The notes: a model not told the origin generated them from the letters alone. Shown: positions 7,158 through 16,503, counted from the stretch's first letter. The stretch is DNA of 64,000 bases from an uncultured Balneolaceae bacterium (GCA_913057825.1 CAJXOW010000004.1:1-64000), one strand, 5' to 3'. A program made the numbers and translations.

Positions 7158-9652
7158 AATTCGATGCCTATGGATAGATATATGTTTCTGGGTTTGGCGG
7201 GGATGATGCCGGGGCCGGGATAGCCGGTGGCTCTTCGGGTGAAGTAGCGGTGGTTGGTCAGGTTGTTGACGCCGGTTTCAAGGGAGAAACGTCGCCACCC
7301 GTATTCGGCCGACAAATCCATGACGTGGTACGCCGGTATGATGCCGGCGACAGCGGTGGGGGTGCTCCGCGCGTTGGTGGCATCGGAGTAATGCTCGCCC
7401 AAGTAGGTGAACTGGTAGGACACTTGCAAATCTCCGCTGCTGAAGGTCAGCCCGCTTTTCCAGTTGATGTTGGGGACGTGTTCTACGGCGTTGCCTTGGA
7501 TACCGCTGACCTCGGCGTTTACGTATTCGCTCTGCATGAGGGCCAGGCTGGAGTAGAGCGAGAGACGAGTATCGACGGATTGCCCCCGGAGGTATTTCCA
7601 GATATCGAACTCGAAAAAGGACTCGAGCCCGTAGATGCGGGCATCGGCTACGTTGGTGCGGTATCGAAAAGTATGATCGACCAGCCCGTTGAAGCGCGGG
7701 TCAGGTTCGGTCTCGAGGACGGTGCCGATCCGGTCCTGGTAGGACAGGTAGAAAAGAGACAGATCATAGTTGAAAACAGCATCCCGCTGCCCCCTGATTC
7801 CCAGACTGGTATTGAATCCACGCTCGTCTTCGATATTGGGATCAACTTTTAGATTGTCAACGGTCACTCGAATATCATTGAAGTTTACAGCGCGATAATT
7901 CTGGGCGTAATTGCCGTAGAGTTCTATCGTCGGACTCATTTTATAACTGGCGCCCACCCCGTAAAACACGAACGAGCGCTCGCGACGCCGGTTCTCAACA
8001 ATAGTACTGTCAACCAACACGTTCCCCGCCAAATCTTTCACAATCCGCCGGTAGTATCCATCCGCCTTGGTCAGGATATGCTCAAATCGAAGTCCCGCAG
8101 TGACGCTGAATTTCGACGTGATGTTGAACACATTCTCCACGAAAGCCGACCGGTTCAAACTCGGCAGATCGTAATCCGACCCGTGCAGATTCGTGGGATC
8201 CTCATAGGTAAAGTCCGGATCGCTGCCCGTCGAAGCATGCCCCTGACGCCGATGCGTGAACCCGTGATAATAGCGTGTCCCCACCACCGCATAAGACAAC
8301 CGGTCTCCCAGCGCGTACCGATGCAGAAAGCGCGTCTCGTTGCCCCAATTTTTATAATCATCCTTCAACAACGACCGCTCCCCGCCAAAGTCCATCCGGT
8401 CGATCCGCTGCAGGTTCCCCACCGCGTCGCGGCCGGCCTTCAGTCCGAAAAAACGGGTATTGAGTTCGGTCCGGCTCGTGAACTCGTAATCGGCCTTGAG
8501 CGAAAACAGGTTCCAGTCGACCTGAAACCAGTTGCGTGCCCGGTTCGACTGGGTGGGATCGCGGCGAAACTGCCGGTCGGTCAGCCCGCCGGGCTGCTGA
8601 GCCAAATAATGCATATAGGTGTATTCGGTGGTAACCGACAGGTCCGAGCTCGGATGCCAGGTGACGGATCCGTAGGTCGTATGCTGATCCATCCCCGAGT
8701 AGGGTCGCCAACCGTCGCTGGTTCTATACTGGTAAAAACCGTAGTAGGAGAAATCACCTACCGTGCCGCCGACGCTGTTGTAGGAGCTGAGCAGCCCGTA
8801 GGATCCGGCCGACTGATTGGATTGAAATTCCAGCTTTTCGTTCCGGGGACCGTTTTTGAAAACGTAGTTCACCATGCCCCCGAACTGGGTCCCGTATTGC
8901 AGGGCGCCGGCCCCGCGGATGATTTCGATTCGTTTTATCGCCCGCGACGGCGGCGTGTAGTAGCTTTCCGGATAACCGAGCGCATCGGCCGCGATGTCAT
9001 ACCCATTCTGGCGCATATTGAAATGAGAACTCCGGCTGGGATTCAATCCACGGGCCCCGATGTTGGTTTGCACGCCGGCATCCGTGTTCTGCCAGACATT
9101 GATGCCCGGAACTTTTGCATAAATTTGCCGGGCTTTGTTGGCCGCCAGGTTGACCGTCATGTTCGAGGGCATCAGGACCGCGTTTTTCTTGGCCTCGCTA
9201 ATTGTTACGCCCTCGACGCTGTTCATCCGGGTTAACCCGGAAGAAGCGGCCTGTTTCCCGGCGACGTACAGAGCGTCGAGCTCGCCCTCCAGCTCTTCCA
9301 GGGTCACCTTCACGAACTGATCGCTATCCCCCAGCGTTACTCTTCGTCGCACGATTTTCATGCCCGGGAAGTAGAAGGTCAACTCATATCGATCCTCGGA
9401 CAACCCGATCAGGGTAAACTGTCCCTCGGTGTTGGTCTTGGTTGCTTTTTTATATTCAGAAGCTTGAAGTGAAGTATCGGCGTTGCTCGAGTCGGTCGCT
9501 TCGCTAACATACACCATCACGCCCGGTACCGGGTCGCCTGCACGGTCGCTCACCTCGCCGCGGATTTTTTGCTGCTGGGCGAAACTGATGGCCGGGATGG
9601 CGAGCAGCAGTAGGAATAGAGAGACGGTATGTTTTTTTATGGTGTTAATCAC
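7154..9652 (-). CDS. FecA-like TonB-dependent receptor
   Basis: An 832-residue outer-membrane receptor. It has a signal peptide ending AISFA before QQQ, a carboxypeptidase-regulatory-like beta domain (about 25-115), a plug domain (about 150-265, with RGAGALQYGTQFGG) and a long beta-barrel. The barrel ends IYLSIGIEL. Wording of the plug (NTDAGVQTNIGARGLNPSRS) resembles ferric-dicitrate/siderophore receptors. It probably imports an iron chelate with TonB energy. The GTG start at 9652 overlaps the stop of the HTTM gene, so it is the last gene of an operon with DUF4856, imelysin and HTTM proteins. The substrate is not identifiable from sequence. Confidence 0.9.
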   Translation of the reverse strand: MINTIKKHTVSLFLLLLAIPAISFAQQQKIRGEVSDRAGDPVPGVMVYVSEATDSSNADTSLQASEYKKATKTNTEGQFTLIGLSEDRYELTFYFPGMKIVRRRVTLGDSDQFVKVTLEELEGELDALYVAGKQAASSGLTRMNSVEGVTISEAKKNAVLMPSNMTVNLAANKARQIYAKVPGINVWQNTDAGVQTNIGARGLNPSRSSHFNMRQNGYDIAADALGYPESYYTPPSRAIKRIEIIRGAGALQYGTQFGGMVNYVFKNGPRNEKLEFQSNQSAGSYGLLSSYNSVGGTVGDFSYYGFYQYRTSDGWRPYSGMDQHTTYGSVTWHPSSDLSVTTEYTYMHYLAQQPGGLTDRQFRRDPTQSNRARNWFQVDWNLFSLKADYEFTSRTELNTRFFGLKAGRDAVGNLQRIDRMDFGGERSLLKDDYKNWGNETRFLHRYALGDRLSYAVVGTRYYHGFTHRRQGHASTGSDPDFTYEDPTNLHGSDYDLPSLNRSAFVENVFNITSKFSVTAGLRFEHILTKADGYYRRIVKDLAGNVLVDSTIVENRRRERSFVFYGVGASYKMSPTIELYGNYAQNYRAVNFNDIRVTVDNLKVDPNIEDERGFNTSLGIRGQRDAVFNYDLSLFYLSYQDRIGTVLETEPDPRFNGLVDHTFRYRTNVADARIYGLESFFEFDIWKYLRGQSVDTRLSLYSSLALMQSEYVNAEVSGIQGNAVEHVPNINWKSGLTFSSGDLQVSYQFTYLGEHYSDATNARSTPTAVAGIIPAYHVMDLSAEYGWRRFSLETGVNNLTNHRYFTRRATGYPGPGIIPAKPRNIYLSIGIEL

Positions 9653-11294
9653 TATTTCTAATGCTGGATTTTACTTGTTTGCTACTCAGGATCCTATCCC
9701 TCGTCTTTTCGGACAGTGGAATGAACTTGTCCCGCAATCTGTCGGGGACATACACCTGGTGGGAAAGTTTCTCACTTTTTGCTTTGAGGGTCCTCCCCCT
9801 TTTCCCCTCCGAAGAGGGATGTTTTTTCACCTCGGTCGCCTTAAATTCCCCCTTTGGAGGGGGTAAGGAGGAGGACTTCAATGCTGAGCGGTAGGACCTT
9901 AAAGGCAGTATCCATTTTTTGTCGTGCCACCCACGTTCTGCTTCGGTCAGGTCGACGGTTGGGTCCACTATCGGGCGGCCTTTTCGTCTGTTCATGGTGA
10001 CTCGCGTATCGGCGGTGATGCGGACATCCCCCTTACCCTGTTCTTTATACACTTCTTCCAGATAATGGGCATACTGCAGCATCATATCCGGTTTCATCGA
10101 CATCATCTTTTCCTGTCGGGGCGTCAGATGTCGCCAATTGGCCGCCTCCCATTGCCTTCCGGAATCCGAATCGTACACATGAAAAACAGCGTGACCCGCT
10201 TTTTCAACGAGCATCACTCGCCAGGAGAAACGAAAACCTTGCTCGGTCCACAGCACATTGCCCGGGTACAACCAGGAGCGAAGGGGCATTAACAATTGCA
10301 ACACCACAAACGCTCCGATCATCCCGCCCACGATCCGGGCCGACCAACCTGACATGCTATAGTTAGATTTTGTGCTCGGTTTTGATGGAGTAACGGCTGT
10401 GCGCGTCCTGAGTCCTTCGAAATCCTCCGAAAAAATTTGTCGAATCGAACGACCAAAACGACGGGCATGATCCAGTATTTTTTGATGAAATTCGGACGAA
10501 AAGAAGACCAGGGTCAGCAGGATCATGATGAACGGGAACATGCCGATCTGGAAGAGAGCGTAGGTAAATAAATGAAATACAATGACCGCAGCATAAGCCG
10601 GCAGGCGGGTGGGTCGGTACATCAGCAGAAAGGCGATCGACAGGTCAAACGCCGCGCCCGCCCAGCTAAACAAATAGGCGGTGATATCCTCGGTAAGCAG
10701 CGATCCGATCACCGGCCAGTTCGAATGGGCCGGCAACCAGATCTCCATCGGCATAGCGCGCAGCAGCCAATCGGGGTTCAGCTTGGCCACGCCGGCGAAG
10801 AAATAGACTACCGCCAGCTGAAACTTGAAGATATTGACCGTCCACGCCGGCACCTTATCCCGCTGCAAACCCGGTCGACGTAAAACATCCAGTGAAAAAC
10901 TCCGGTTCGCCGGAACCCAGATGAGCAGGAAAGCGATTAGACTGATAAAATAGTAGTGATTCAGGTAGTGGGTTTTGTCGATCAGCTCCACATAGGTAAA
11001 GCTGAGAAAAAAGGCGACCGCCGCCCACCGGTAGCGCCACCCCAGCATGATGGCCAGGGACGAGAGTCCGATCACGGCAAACACGCCGTAGATACCGAGC
11101 GCGCCGAACGGCTGCACCCATTCGAATCCGTAGTAGCTGAAAAAATACTCCGGTCGTATGTACAGCTCATAGATCCACCCCTTCAGGGCGAACCGCACCG
11201 TGCTCACCAGCATAATAAAGCCAAACAGCACCCGAAACACCACCAGCGGGGCGATCGAAGTGGGGGCAGTAGTATGTCGCTTGAGGATATTCAA
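9645..11294 (-). CDS. HTTM (vitamin-K-carboxylase-like) membrane protein with repeat-extended C-terminus
   Basis: A 549-residue polytopic protein of the HTTM family. Family landmarks are YLNHYYF (about 111-117) and YFFAGVAKLNPDWL, whose Lys171 corresponds to the catalytic base of gamma-glutamyl carboxylase. A periplasmic-type C-terminal domain follows. The recognisable homology ends near residue 465 (WILPL). Residues about 473-512 are the translation of a palindromic repeat (9787-9878), and the remaining tail has no obvious family match. The new stop overlaps the receptor start. Bacterial HTTM proteins are often encoded with imelysins and receptors; their reaction in this setting is unknown to me. 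Confidence 0.85.
   Translation of the reverse strand: MNILKRHTTAPTSIAPLVVFRVLFGFIMLVSTVRFALKGWIYELYIRPEYFFSYYGFEWVQPFGALGIYGVFAVIGLSSLAIMLGWRYRWAAVAFFLSFTYVELIDKTHYLNHYYFISLIAFLLIWVPANRSFSLDVLRRPGLQRDKVPAWTVNIFKFQLAVVYFFAGVAKLNPDWLLRAMPMEIWLPAHSNWPVIGSLLTEDITAYLFSWAGAAFDLSIAFLLMYRPTRLPAYAAVIVFHLFTYALFQIGMFPFIMILLTLVFFSSEFHQKILDHARRFGRSIRQIFSEDFEGLRTRTAVTPSKPSTKSNYSMSGWSARIVGGMIGAFVVLQLLMPLRSWLYPGNVLWTEQGFRFSWRVMLVEKAGHAVFHVYDSDSGRQWEAANWRHLTPRQEKMMSMKPDMMLQYAHYLEEVYKEQGKGDVRITADTRVTMNRRKGRPIVDPTVDLTEAERGWHDKKWILPLRSYRSALKSSSLPPPKGEFKATEVKKHPSSEGKRGRTLKAKSEKLSHQVYVPDRLRDKFIPLSEKTRDRILSSKQVKSSIRNSD
9787..9878. repeat. Palindromic repeat inside the 3' end of the HTTM gene
   Basis: Left arm 9787-9820 (GGGTCCTCCCCCTT...) and right arm 9843-9878 (...GGTAAGGAGGAGGACTT) are imperfect reverse complements of about 32 bases around a short centre. 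The boundaries match the copies at 7066-7157 and 13963-14063. On the minus strand it is read through in frame, giving a serine/proline/lysine-rich stretch in the HTTM protein. Confidence 0.85.
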
Positions 11295-11303
11295 GATCTT
11301 AAA

Positions 11304-12434
11304 TTAATCACCGTCTTGATCCTGATAGGTAATGGTAATACCGAGCACCGAGGTCATATCGGTTTTCAGCGGACCCACAACAGCTTGCAAGTCCTGAAAC
11401 GCCGATTGAACCTTGTCATTGTTATTTTGCACCTGCTGCGACAGGGGATCGTTGAGCGCCTGCACCGAGCTGATGGCATCATCCATGTTCGATTCGATTT
11501 CATCGACCAGTTCGGTCTCATCGTGAGCTTCCAGGTTATCTGACAAACCCCGGTTATTCATTCCGTCGGGAAAAGTTATCCCCTTAAACACGCGCTGCAC
11601 GGCCTGTAAATTGGCCAGGGCCAGTTCCTTTGAATAGCCCGCATAGTAAGCTTCCGTTGCCTGCGGACGGGCCACTCCGGCGCTGCGGACTCCCGAGGGG
11701 ATGCCAATCTTTCCGTCTCGTATATACCGTTCATAATGTTGGATATAAGCGTTGATGAGCATACTGAGCGAACTCCCGGCGTCGGTCCCGAGATTATCCT
11801 GACTCAGGAACATGGTAAGGTAGTCCTCCTGGTCGGCCGACCACTCCTGCGCTACCGTAGAAGCCTTTTGTTGAATGAAATCGACATTATCCTCCAGGTA
11901 CTGCATTCGCTCGGAGGCATCGGGATCGTCGGTGTAAGCAGATACGATTTCCTGGTTATTGGCACCTATCCCGTGCAGCAGGTATCCCAATGCGGGAAAT
12001 CCGACTGCATCCTGGTTCGAGACGGTACCCAGGGTATAATCGCCCGAATCGATATTCTCCTCGATGCGGGCCGTGTCGGTGGGATAGGTGTTGAGAGAGG
12101 TTCTCAGCAGGTTGTTGCTTGCCGGCCCGAAGTTAAACAGATTCACGCGCTGCCAGGCCAGCCGGGAAGACTTGAGGGTCGATTGCAGTTGCTGAAGAGT
12201 AGCGGTTGAAGGATCCGCCGAAAAGTTATCGGCTGCCGTCGCCATCTCGTTAAGGGAGTCGACCAGTGCATCATACGACGGAATAATGATGTTCTCCCCG
12301 AAATTGGCCAGCATCGCCTCTCGGTCGAAGTCAGGTCCATCATCCGAACCGGACTCCCCTACATCACAGGCCGTCCAACTAAAAACGGCAAGAACCAAGA
12401 TAAGCAAGGAAGTAGATCGATAAGTAAAATTCAT
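11304..12434 (-). CDS. Imelysin-family (IrpA-like) lipoprotein
   Basis: A 376-residue lipoprotein. The start is set at 12434 because GAGGTG lies seven bases before that ATG and a lipobox (FSWTAC) follows directly; an upstream ATG at 12485 would add 17 unlikely residues inside a terminator hairpin. The mature part has the two helical bundle repeats of the imelysin/peptidase M75 family, with GFPALGYLLHG at the place of the family GxHxxE-type motif, so the classical metal-site glutamate is replaced. Members are iron-regulated surface or periplasmic proteins thought to bind iron or heme. It sits between DUF4856 and HTTM genes in the iron cluster. Confidence 0.88.
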   Translation of the reverse strand: MNFTYRSTSLLILVLAVFSWTACDVGESGSDDGPDFDREAMLANFGENIIIPSYDALVDSLNEMATAADNFSADPSTATLQQLQSTLKSSRLAWQRVNLFNFGPASNNLLRTSLNTYPTDTARIEENIDSGDYTLGTVSNQDAVGFPALGYLLHGIGANNQEIVSAYTDDPDASERMQYLEDNVDFIQQKASTVAQEWSADQEDYLTMFLSQDNLGTDAGSSLSMLINAYIQHYERYIRDGKIGIPSGVRSAGVARPQATEAYYAGYSKELALANLQAVQRVFKGITFPDGMNNRGLSDNLEAHDETELVDEIESNMDDAISSVQALNDPLSQQVQNNNDKVQSAFQDLQAVVGPLKTDMTSVLGITITYQDQDGD

Positions 12435-12450
12435 AGTGAAACACCTCAAA

Positions 12451-12488
12451 TTAAAAAGCCGTGATACCGGGTAAATCGATATCACGGC
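12451..12488 (-). terminator. Internal terminator or attenuator between DUF4856 and imelysin genes
   Basis: On the minus strand GCCGTGAT pairs with ATCACGGC across a 15-base loop and is followed directly by TTTTT. It lies 16 bases after the DUF4856 stop codon and before the imelysin ribosome-binding site, so it should reduce transcription into the rest of the iron operon. Confidence 0.8.
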
Positions 12489-12503
12489 CAGAAAGAATTT
12501 TGA

Positions 12504-13676
12504 TTAAAGATCGTCCTTCACAGGCTCGAGTGCCGGATAATTATCAACAATTAGCGCCTTGGCGTCCCGGAGTCCGCTGGGTGTTGCTTCCCAGAAGTTG
12601 CCGTTCTCACCGAAGTGCGTATTCAGGATGGTGTTAATCTGGTCGGTCGACAGTTTGCGATTGGGACTATATTTGATGGCATTAACAAACGCCCAGCCTT
12701 CGCTCAGCGCATGGAACGCCTCGCCTTGATTTCCGTTGGAAAGTTGACTAATCGTGCTGTTGATATAGTGCACTGCCGTGGCCGCCGTGAGCAGTTCGAG
12801 ATGCTCATAGAGGGTACTTACTTGCTCATCCAGCACCTGTTCATTCTCATTAACTATAGCGGTACGGCCTTTAATATAAGCGTCCATGATGGTGCTGGCG
12901 CTCAGTTTATCCGAACTGCTTACGCCGCCCATTTCACTGGCATATCCGGCCCAGAACTTACCGGAAGCTTCGCTGTTTTCGAGCCAATCCTGTGGAGCGC
13001 CAAAATAGCCGAACGCCTCGTCGAAATGATGCTCGCGGGCCGTATAATTCTCGCCCTCGACCAGCTCTTCATTCTCGACCTGGGGACCGATTTTGCCGTC
13101 GGTCAGATACACATTAAAGACCTGATGATAAAATACCGATCCCATGAGTCCTTTTTCGACCAACTGGGTGAACTCGTGACCTTTTTTGCTGACCAGAATC
13201 GTGCCGCCGCTCTGTTCACGCTCGAGCAGTCCGGCCTGTCCGTTGGAAGCCGTCGTATCCTTTTTGCTGGCCGCCGCGGCTCGAGCAAAAATATCACGAT
13301 AAAAATTATTATCGGCTTTGGGTGGGAAAACTTTGTTGCTTAACTGGCGATCCGAGCTAAAAGAAAAATGTCCGCCGCCGTTACCGCCGGCATTGGTGTA
13401 CATGTCAATGAGCGTCTGTTCCGAAATTTCATTACCTGCATCGGCTTCGGATACATAAGCCGTCATTTCGGCCACCATTTTACGACGGTCCATCTGTCCG
13501 GGATAGGCTACCGTGGACTCGCCGTCGCGCTTGAATTCATAGGTAACCGGAGGACTCAGTTTGTCATCGCCGTCGTCATCGCTACTCACCAAGTCGCAGG
13601 AGCTCATGCTGACGGCCAATAATATTGCAAGAGCAGAAGTTGTTAAAAAGTGAAATTGTTTTTGAAAAGAGAACAT
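12504..13676 (-). CDS. DUF4856 lipoprotein
   Basis: A 390-residue lipoprotein with a long n-region, hydrophobic core and lipobox SMSSC, followed by an acidic linker (SSDDDGDD). The body matches DUF4856 proteins, which occur with imelysins and TonB receptors in Bacteroidota; their role is not established, but location suggests metal or heme binding at the cell surface. It is the first gene of the iron cluster on this strand. A strong hairpin-plus-T terminator follows, so it is likely expressed at higher level than the genes downstream. Confidence 0.85.
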   Translation of the reverse strand: MFSFQKQFHFLTTSALAILLAVSMSSCDLVSSDDDGDDKLSPPVTYEFKRDGESTVAYPGQMDRRKMVAEMTAYVSEADAGNEISEQTLIDMYTNAGGNGGGHFSFSSDRQLSNKVFPPKADNNFYRDIFARAAAASKKDTTASNGQAGLLEREQSGGTILVSKKGHEFTQLVEKGLMGSVFYHQVFNVYLTDGKIGPQVENEELVEGENYTAREHHFDEAFGYFGAPQDWLENSEASGKFWAGYASEMGGVSSSDKLSASTIMDAYIKGRTAIVNENEQVLDEQVSTLYEHLELLTAATAVHYINSTISQLSNGNQGEAFHALSEGWAFVNAIKYSPNRKLSTDQINTILNTHFGENGNFWEATPSGLRDAKALIVDNYPALEPVKDDL

Positions 13677-13962
13677 AGGGGAATTAAAAATGAGTTTTTA
13701 GTTACGAAATAAACTTATGTGAAAAAGGAATTTTAATCTTCAAAAGCATTTTAAAGCGGGAATTTCGGACTTGATTGCTGATCATAATATTCTTATTACA
13801 ATCGCAGCATCAGGCAACTTTTGGCCTCCAGGGCGACCATCGATCGCCCCGACTAAACCGAAATCAGTCGGATGCCGCTTACCAATGCTTATGTTTATTT
13901 AGACTGAATATAAATAATTATATAAACAGCAGGCAAGTATAATTCTTGTCAGGTCAACCAAC

Positions 13963-14063
13963 GTAAAAAAAAATCCCCCTTTGACTCTTGGAGCCTGTGC
14001 ATCATGGATATAGCAAATGATTAGTCCTCCCCCTTACCCCCTCCAAAGGGGAATTTTTTACTC
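13963..14063. repeat. Palindromic repeat downstream of tryptophanase
   Basis: Ends are inverted: GTAAAAAAAAATCCCCCTTTG at the left (21 bases minus one shown here as GTAAAAAAAAATCCCCCTTT) and CAAAGGGGAATTTTTTAC at the right. The right part also carries TTAGTCCTCCCCCTTACC, the shared boundary of the copies at 7066 and 9787. It lies 36 bases after the tryptophanase stop codon. The rest of the 13677-14098 gap shows no gene. Confidence 0.8.
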
Positions 14064-14098
14064 TATATAGAATGTGGAACAACTTCTTTGCTAACTAT

Positions 14099-15499
14099 TC
14101 AATCCAACGGTTGCAGCTCGGCCGAAAAATGCCGCAATACCTCCGGACTGTCGACAATTTCATAGCCGGAAAGTTTGTCGCGCTGCTGGTAAGCCGCGAT
14201 AATGATTTCGGAGAGGTAATCGACGTGACTCTGGGTATAGACGCGTCGTGGGAAGGCCAGGCGGACCAGCTCCATGTTCGCCGGCTTTTCGGATCCGTCG
14301 GGCTGCCGACCGAACATTACCGAACCGATTTCAACGCCTCTTATCCCCCCGAGCAGATAGAGGGCGTTATTGAAGGCCCAGGCCGGGTATTGCAGCGGGG
14401 GAATATGGGGAAGCATTTTTTTGGCATCGATATAGACGGCATGACCGCCGGTCGGTTCTACAATCGGTACTCCCGCATTGCGCAGTTGATCTCCCAGGTA
14501 GGCGATCGAGCGAACCCGGTAGCGCAGATAATCTTCATTCAGCGCCTCATAGAGTCCACGAGCCACCGCTTCCATATCGTAGCCCGCCATTCCCCCATAA
14601 GTGGGAAACCCTTCCGTCAGAATTTCCAGGTTCCGGCACTCCTTGGCCAGCTCATCGCTGTTTAAGGCCAGGAATCCGCCGATATTGGCCATACCGTCCT
14701 TTTTGGCACTCATCGTACAACCGTCGGCATAGCTGAACAACTCCCCGGCGATTTCTTTGGGCGATTTGTCGGCATAGCCCTCTTCGCGCTGCTTGATGAA
14801 CCAGGCGTTTTCGGCGAACCGGCAAGCGTCGATAAACAGGGGTATATCGTGCCGGTGGGCGATTTCGGATACGGCCTTCACATTAGCCATGCTGACCGGC
14901 TGACCTCCGCCCGAGTTGTTGGTAACGGTGAGCATAATAACCGGGATCCGTTCGCGGCCCACTTCATCAATGGTTTGCTCTAATTGCTCAATATCCATAT
15001 TCCCCTTAAATGGATGCCGGCTGCTCGGCTTTTTGCCCTCTTTTATAATCATATCGCGCGCCTCCGCACCCGCATGCTCGACATGCGCGCGAGTGGTGTC
15101 AAAGTGGGTATTATTGGGAACCACATCCCCTTCCCCGGCAATGGTCGTGAACAAGATATTTTCGGCTGCCCGTCCCTGGTGGGTGGGAATCAAATGCTTA
15201 AAACCGGTAATATCATGCACCGCCTCCTCCAGGCGGTAATACGAAGAGGAACCTGCATACGATTCGTCGCTGGCCACCATCCCCGACCATTGATCCGCCG
15301 ACATCGCCCCCGTGCCGCTGTCGGTCAGCAGATCTATAAGTACATCTCCCGCCTTGAGCAGAAACGGGTTATACCCGGCATCCGACAGCAACTGCCTCCG
15401 CTCGCCCATATCCGTAAACCGAATGGGCTCAACCGACCGGATGCGAAAAGGTTCTATAATAGTCTTCGTGGCACATTCATCCAACTCAACCTTGCTCAT
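14099..15499 (-). CDS. tnaA: Tryptophanase (tryptophan indole-lyase)
   Basis: A 466-residue PLP enzyme of the beta-eliminating lyase family, aligning end to end with tryptophanase. The PLP lysine is Lys267 in SAKKDG. Residues that separate tryptophanase from tyrosine phenol-lyase favour tryptophanase: Asp134 in HFDTT (Thr in the phenol-lyase), Ile391 in VEIGS (Arg in the phenol-lyase) and His457 in LRHFSA (Phe in the phenol-lyase). It should cleave L-tryptophan to indole, pyruvate and ammonia in the cytoplasm. No tnaC-like leader peptide or tryptophan permease is adjacent, and the upstream 280 bases are AT-rich with no obvious leader. Transcribed alone. Confidence 0.93.
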   Translation of the reverse strand: MSKVELDECATKTIIEPFRIRSVEPIRFTDMGERRQLLSDAGYNPFLLKAGDVLIDLLTDSGTGAMSADQWSGMVASDESYAGSSSYYRLEEAVHDITGFKHLIPTHQGRAAENILFTTIAGEGDVVPNNTHFDTTRAHVEHAGAEARDMIIKEGKKPSSRHPFKGNMDIEQLEQTIDEVGRERIPVIMLTVTNNSGGGQPVSMANVKAVSEIAHRHDIPLFIDACRFAENAWFIKQREEGYADKSPKEIAGELFSYADGCTMSAKKDGMANIGGFLALNSDELAKECRNLEILTEGFPTYGGMAGYDMEAVARGLYEALNEDYLRYRVRSIAYLGDQLRNAGVPIVEPTGGHAVYIDAKKMLPHIPPLQYPAWAFNNALYLLGGIRGVEIGSVMFGRQPDGSEKPANMELVRLAFPRRVYTQSHVDYLSEIIIAAYQQRDKLSGYEIVDSPEVLRHFSAELQPLD

Positions 15500-15781
15500 A
15501 GATATATTTACTTATATGAAAAATGGTACGAATTAAACTTAGACAAAAATCTATTTATCCCCATAATTATCCTTTCGTGAATATTTCAATCGCCCTATAT
15601 CGCTTGGTATTCAGCAAATATATACTTTCATATCCAACTTATATTAAAACATTTTAACTCTTAAAAACATATTTTTTATAAATTTTTTTGTATTAGTGGG
15701 TTATTATTATAACCTTAGGTCGTATTGGGGCACGTATCTAATATAATAAACAACTAATATTTTCCTTAACTAGGGGGCTAT

Positions 15782-16465
15782 ATGCGCACGACGGGGCTAA
15801 GTACAGTCAGTTTATCTTTTCTTTTGATTTGCATAATGATGGCAATGTCGGTTAATACCTCCCAGGCACAGGTTGCTTTGGGACTCAAAGTTGGCACAAC
15901 GGGCATCGGGGCCGATGGATCCATTCCACTCTATGATAACAAATTGAATGCGCGGATCAGCGGATCCTTCTTTTCCTATGAACAAAGCGGGGTGTATTCA
16001 GACCAAAATCCCTCTATCGCTTATAATGCAAACCTTGGTATCACGTCGATCGGGGCTATTGCGGATTACTTTCCATTCGATAACAGCCTCAAACTATCCG
16101 GCGGATTATACTACTACGATTTTTCGGTCGATGGCGAAGCGACTCCGAATGAACCCTATACCATCGAGGGTAGAACTTTTCAACCTGAAAAAATGGGATC
16201 GCTTTCGGCCGATGTGGGATTTGGATCCAATTTGGTTCCCTACGCCGGCATCGGACTGGGAAATCCCGTCCATTCAGACCGTCCGTTGACGTTCACTATC
16301 GAACTGGGTGCGCTCTATACCAATTCTCCCCAGATCACCATGAATGGGGAAGGCATGATATCTCCCACTGCCGACCAGGCCCAGGATTTTGAAAAGGGTG
16401 TATCGGATTTCATGTTCTACCCGGTACTCAACCTGGGACTCTCCTACCGGATCCTTTCTAAATAA
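15782..16465 (+). CDS. Outer-membrane beta-barrel-like protein (paralogue A)
   Basis: A 227-residue secreted protein with a signal peptide (cleavage after SQA) and alternating hydrophobic/aromatic strands typical of a small outer-membrane barrel. It ends YPVLNLGLSYRILSK. SD-like AGGGGG precedes the start. I do not recognise a named family. Its last 100 residues match the truncated frame at 18393-18719 (PEKMGSLSADV versus PEKLGSLSAEM; YTNSPQITMNGEGM versus YTNSPSVTMEGDGM). It leads an OMP-lipoprotein pair that has been duplicated in tandem, so it probably cooperates with the lipoprotein at 16504. No function assigned. Confidence 0.8.
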   Translation: MRTTGLSTVSLSFLLICIMMAMSVNTSQAQVALGLKVGTTGIGADGSIPLYDNKLNARISGSFFSYEQSGVYSDQNPSIAYNANLGITSIGAIADYFPFDNSLKLSGGLYYYDFSVDGEATPNEPYTIEGRTFQPEKMGSLSADVGFGSNLVPYAGIGLGNPVHSDRPLTFTIELGALYTNSPQITMNGEGMISPTADQAQDFEKGVSDFMFYPVLNLGLSYRILSK

Positions 16466-16503
16466 CCGTTACTTTTCATTTCATTCATTACATCTACCTA
16501 TCC

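Noticed and set aside
8078-9235. 385-codon open frame opposite the TonB-dependent receptor
   Set aside because: Antisense shadow of a clear receptor; composition is Arg/Pro/Val/His-rich and matches no family.
12435-12485. Upstream ATG at 12485 as imelysin start
   Set aside because: It would place the N-terminus in the terminator hairpin and ahead of a good ribosome-binding site; the ATG at 12434 gives a normal lipoprotein signal.
14099-15499. Tyrosine phenol-lyase as identity of the PLP lyase
   Set aside because: Asp134, Ile391 and His457 match tryptophanase at the discriminating sites.
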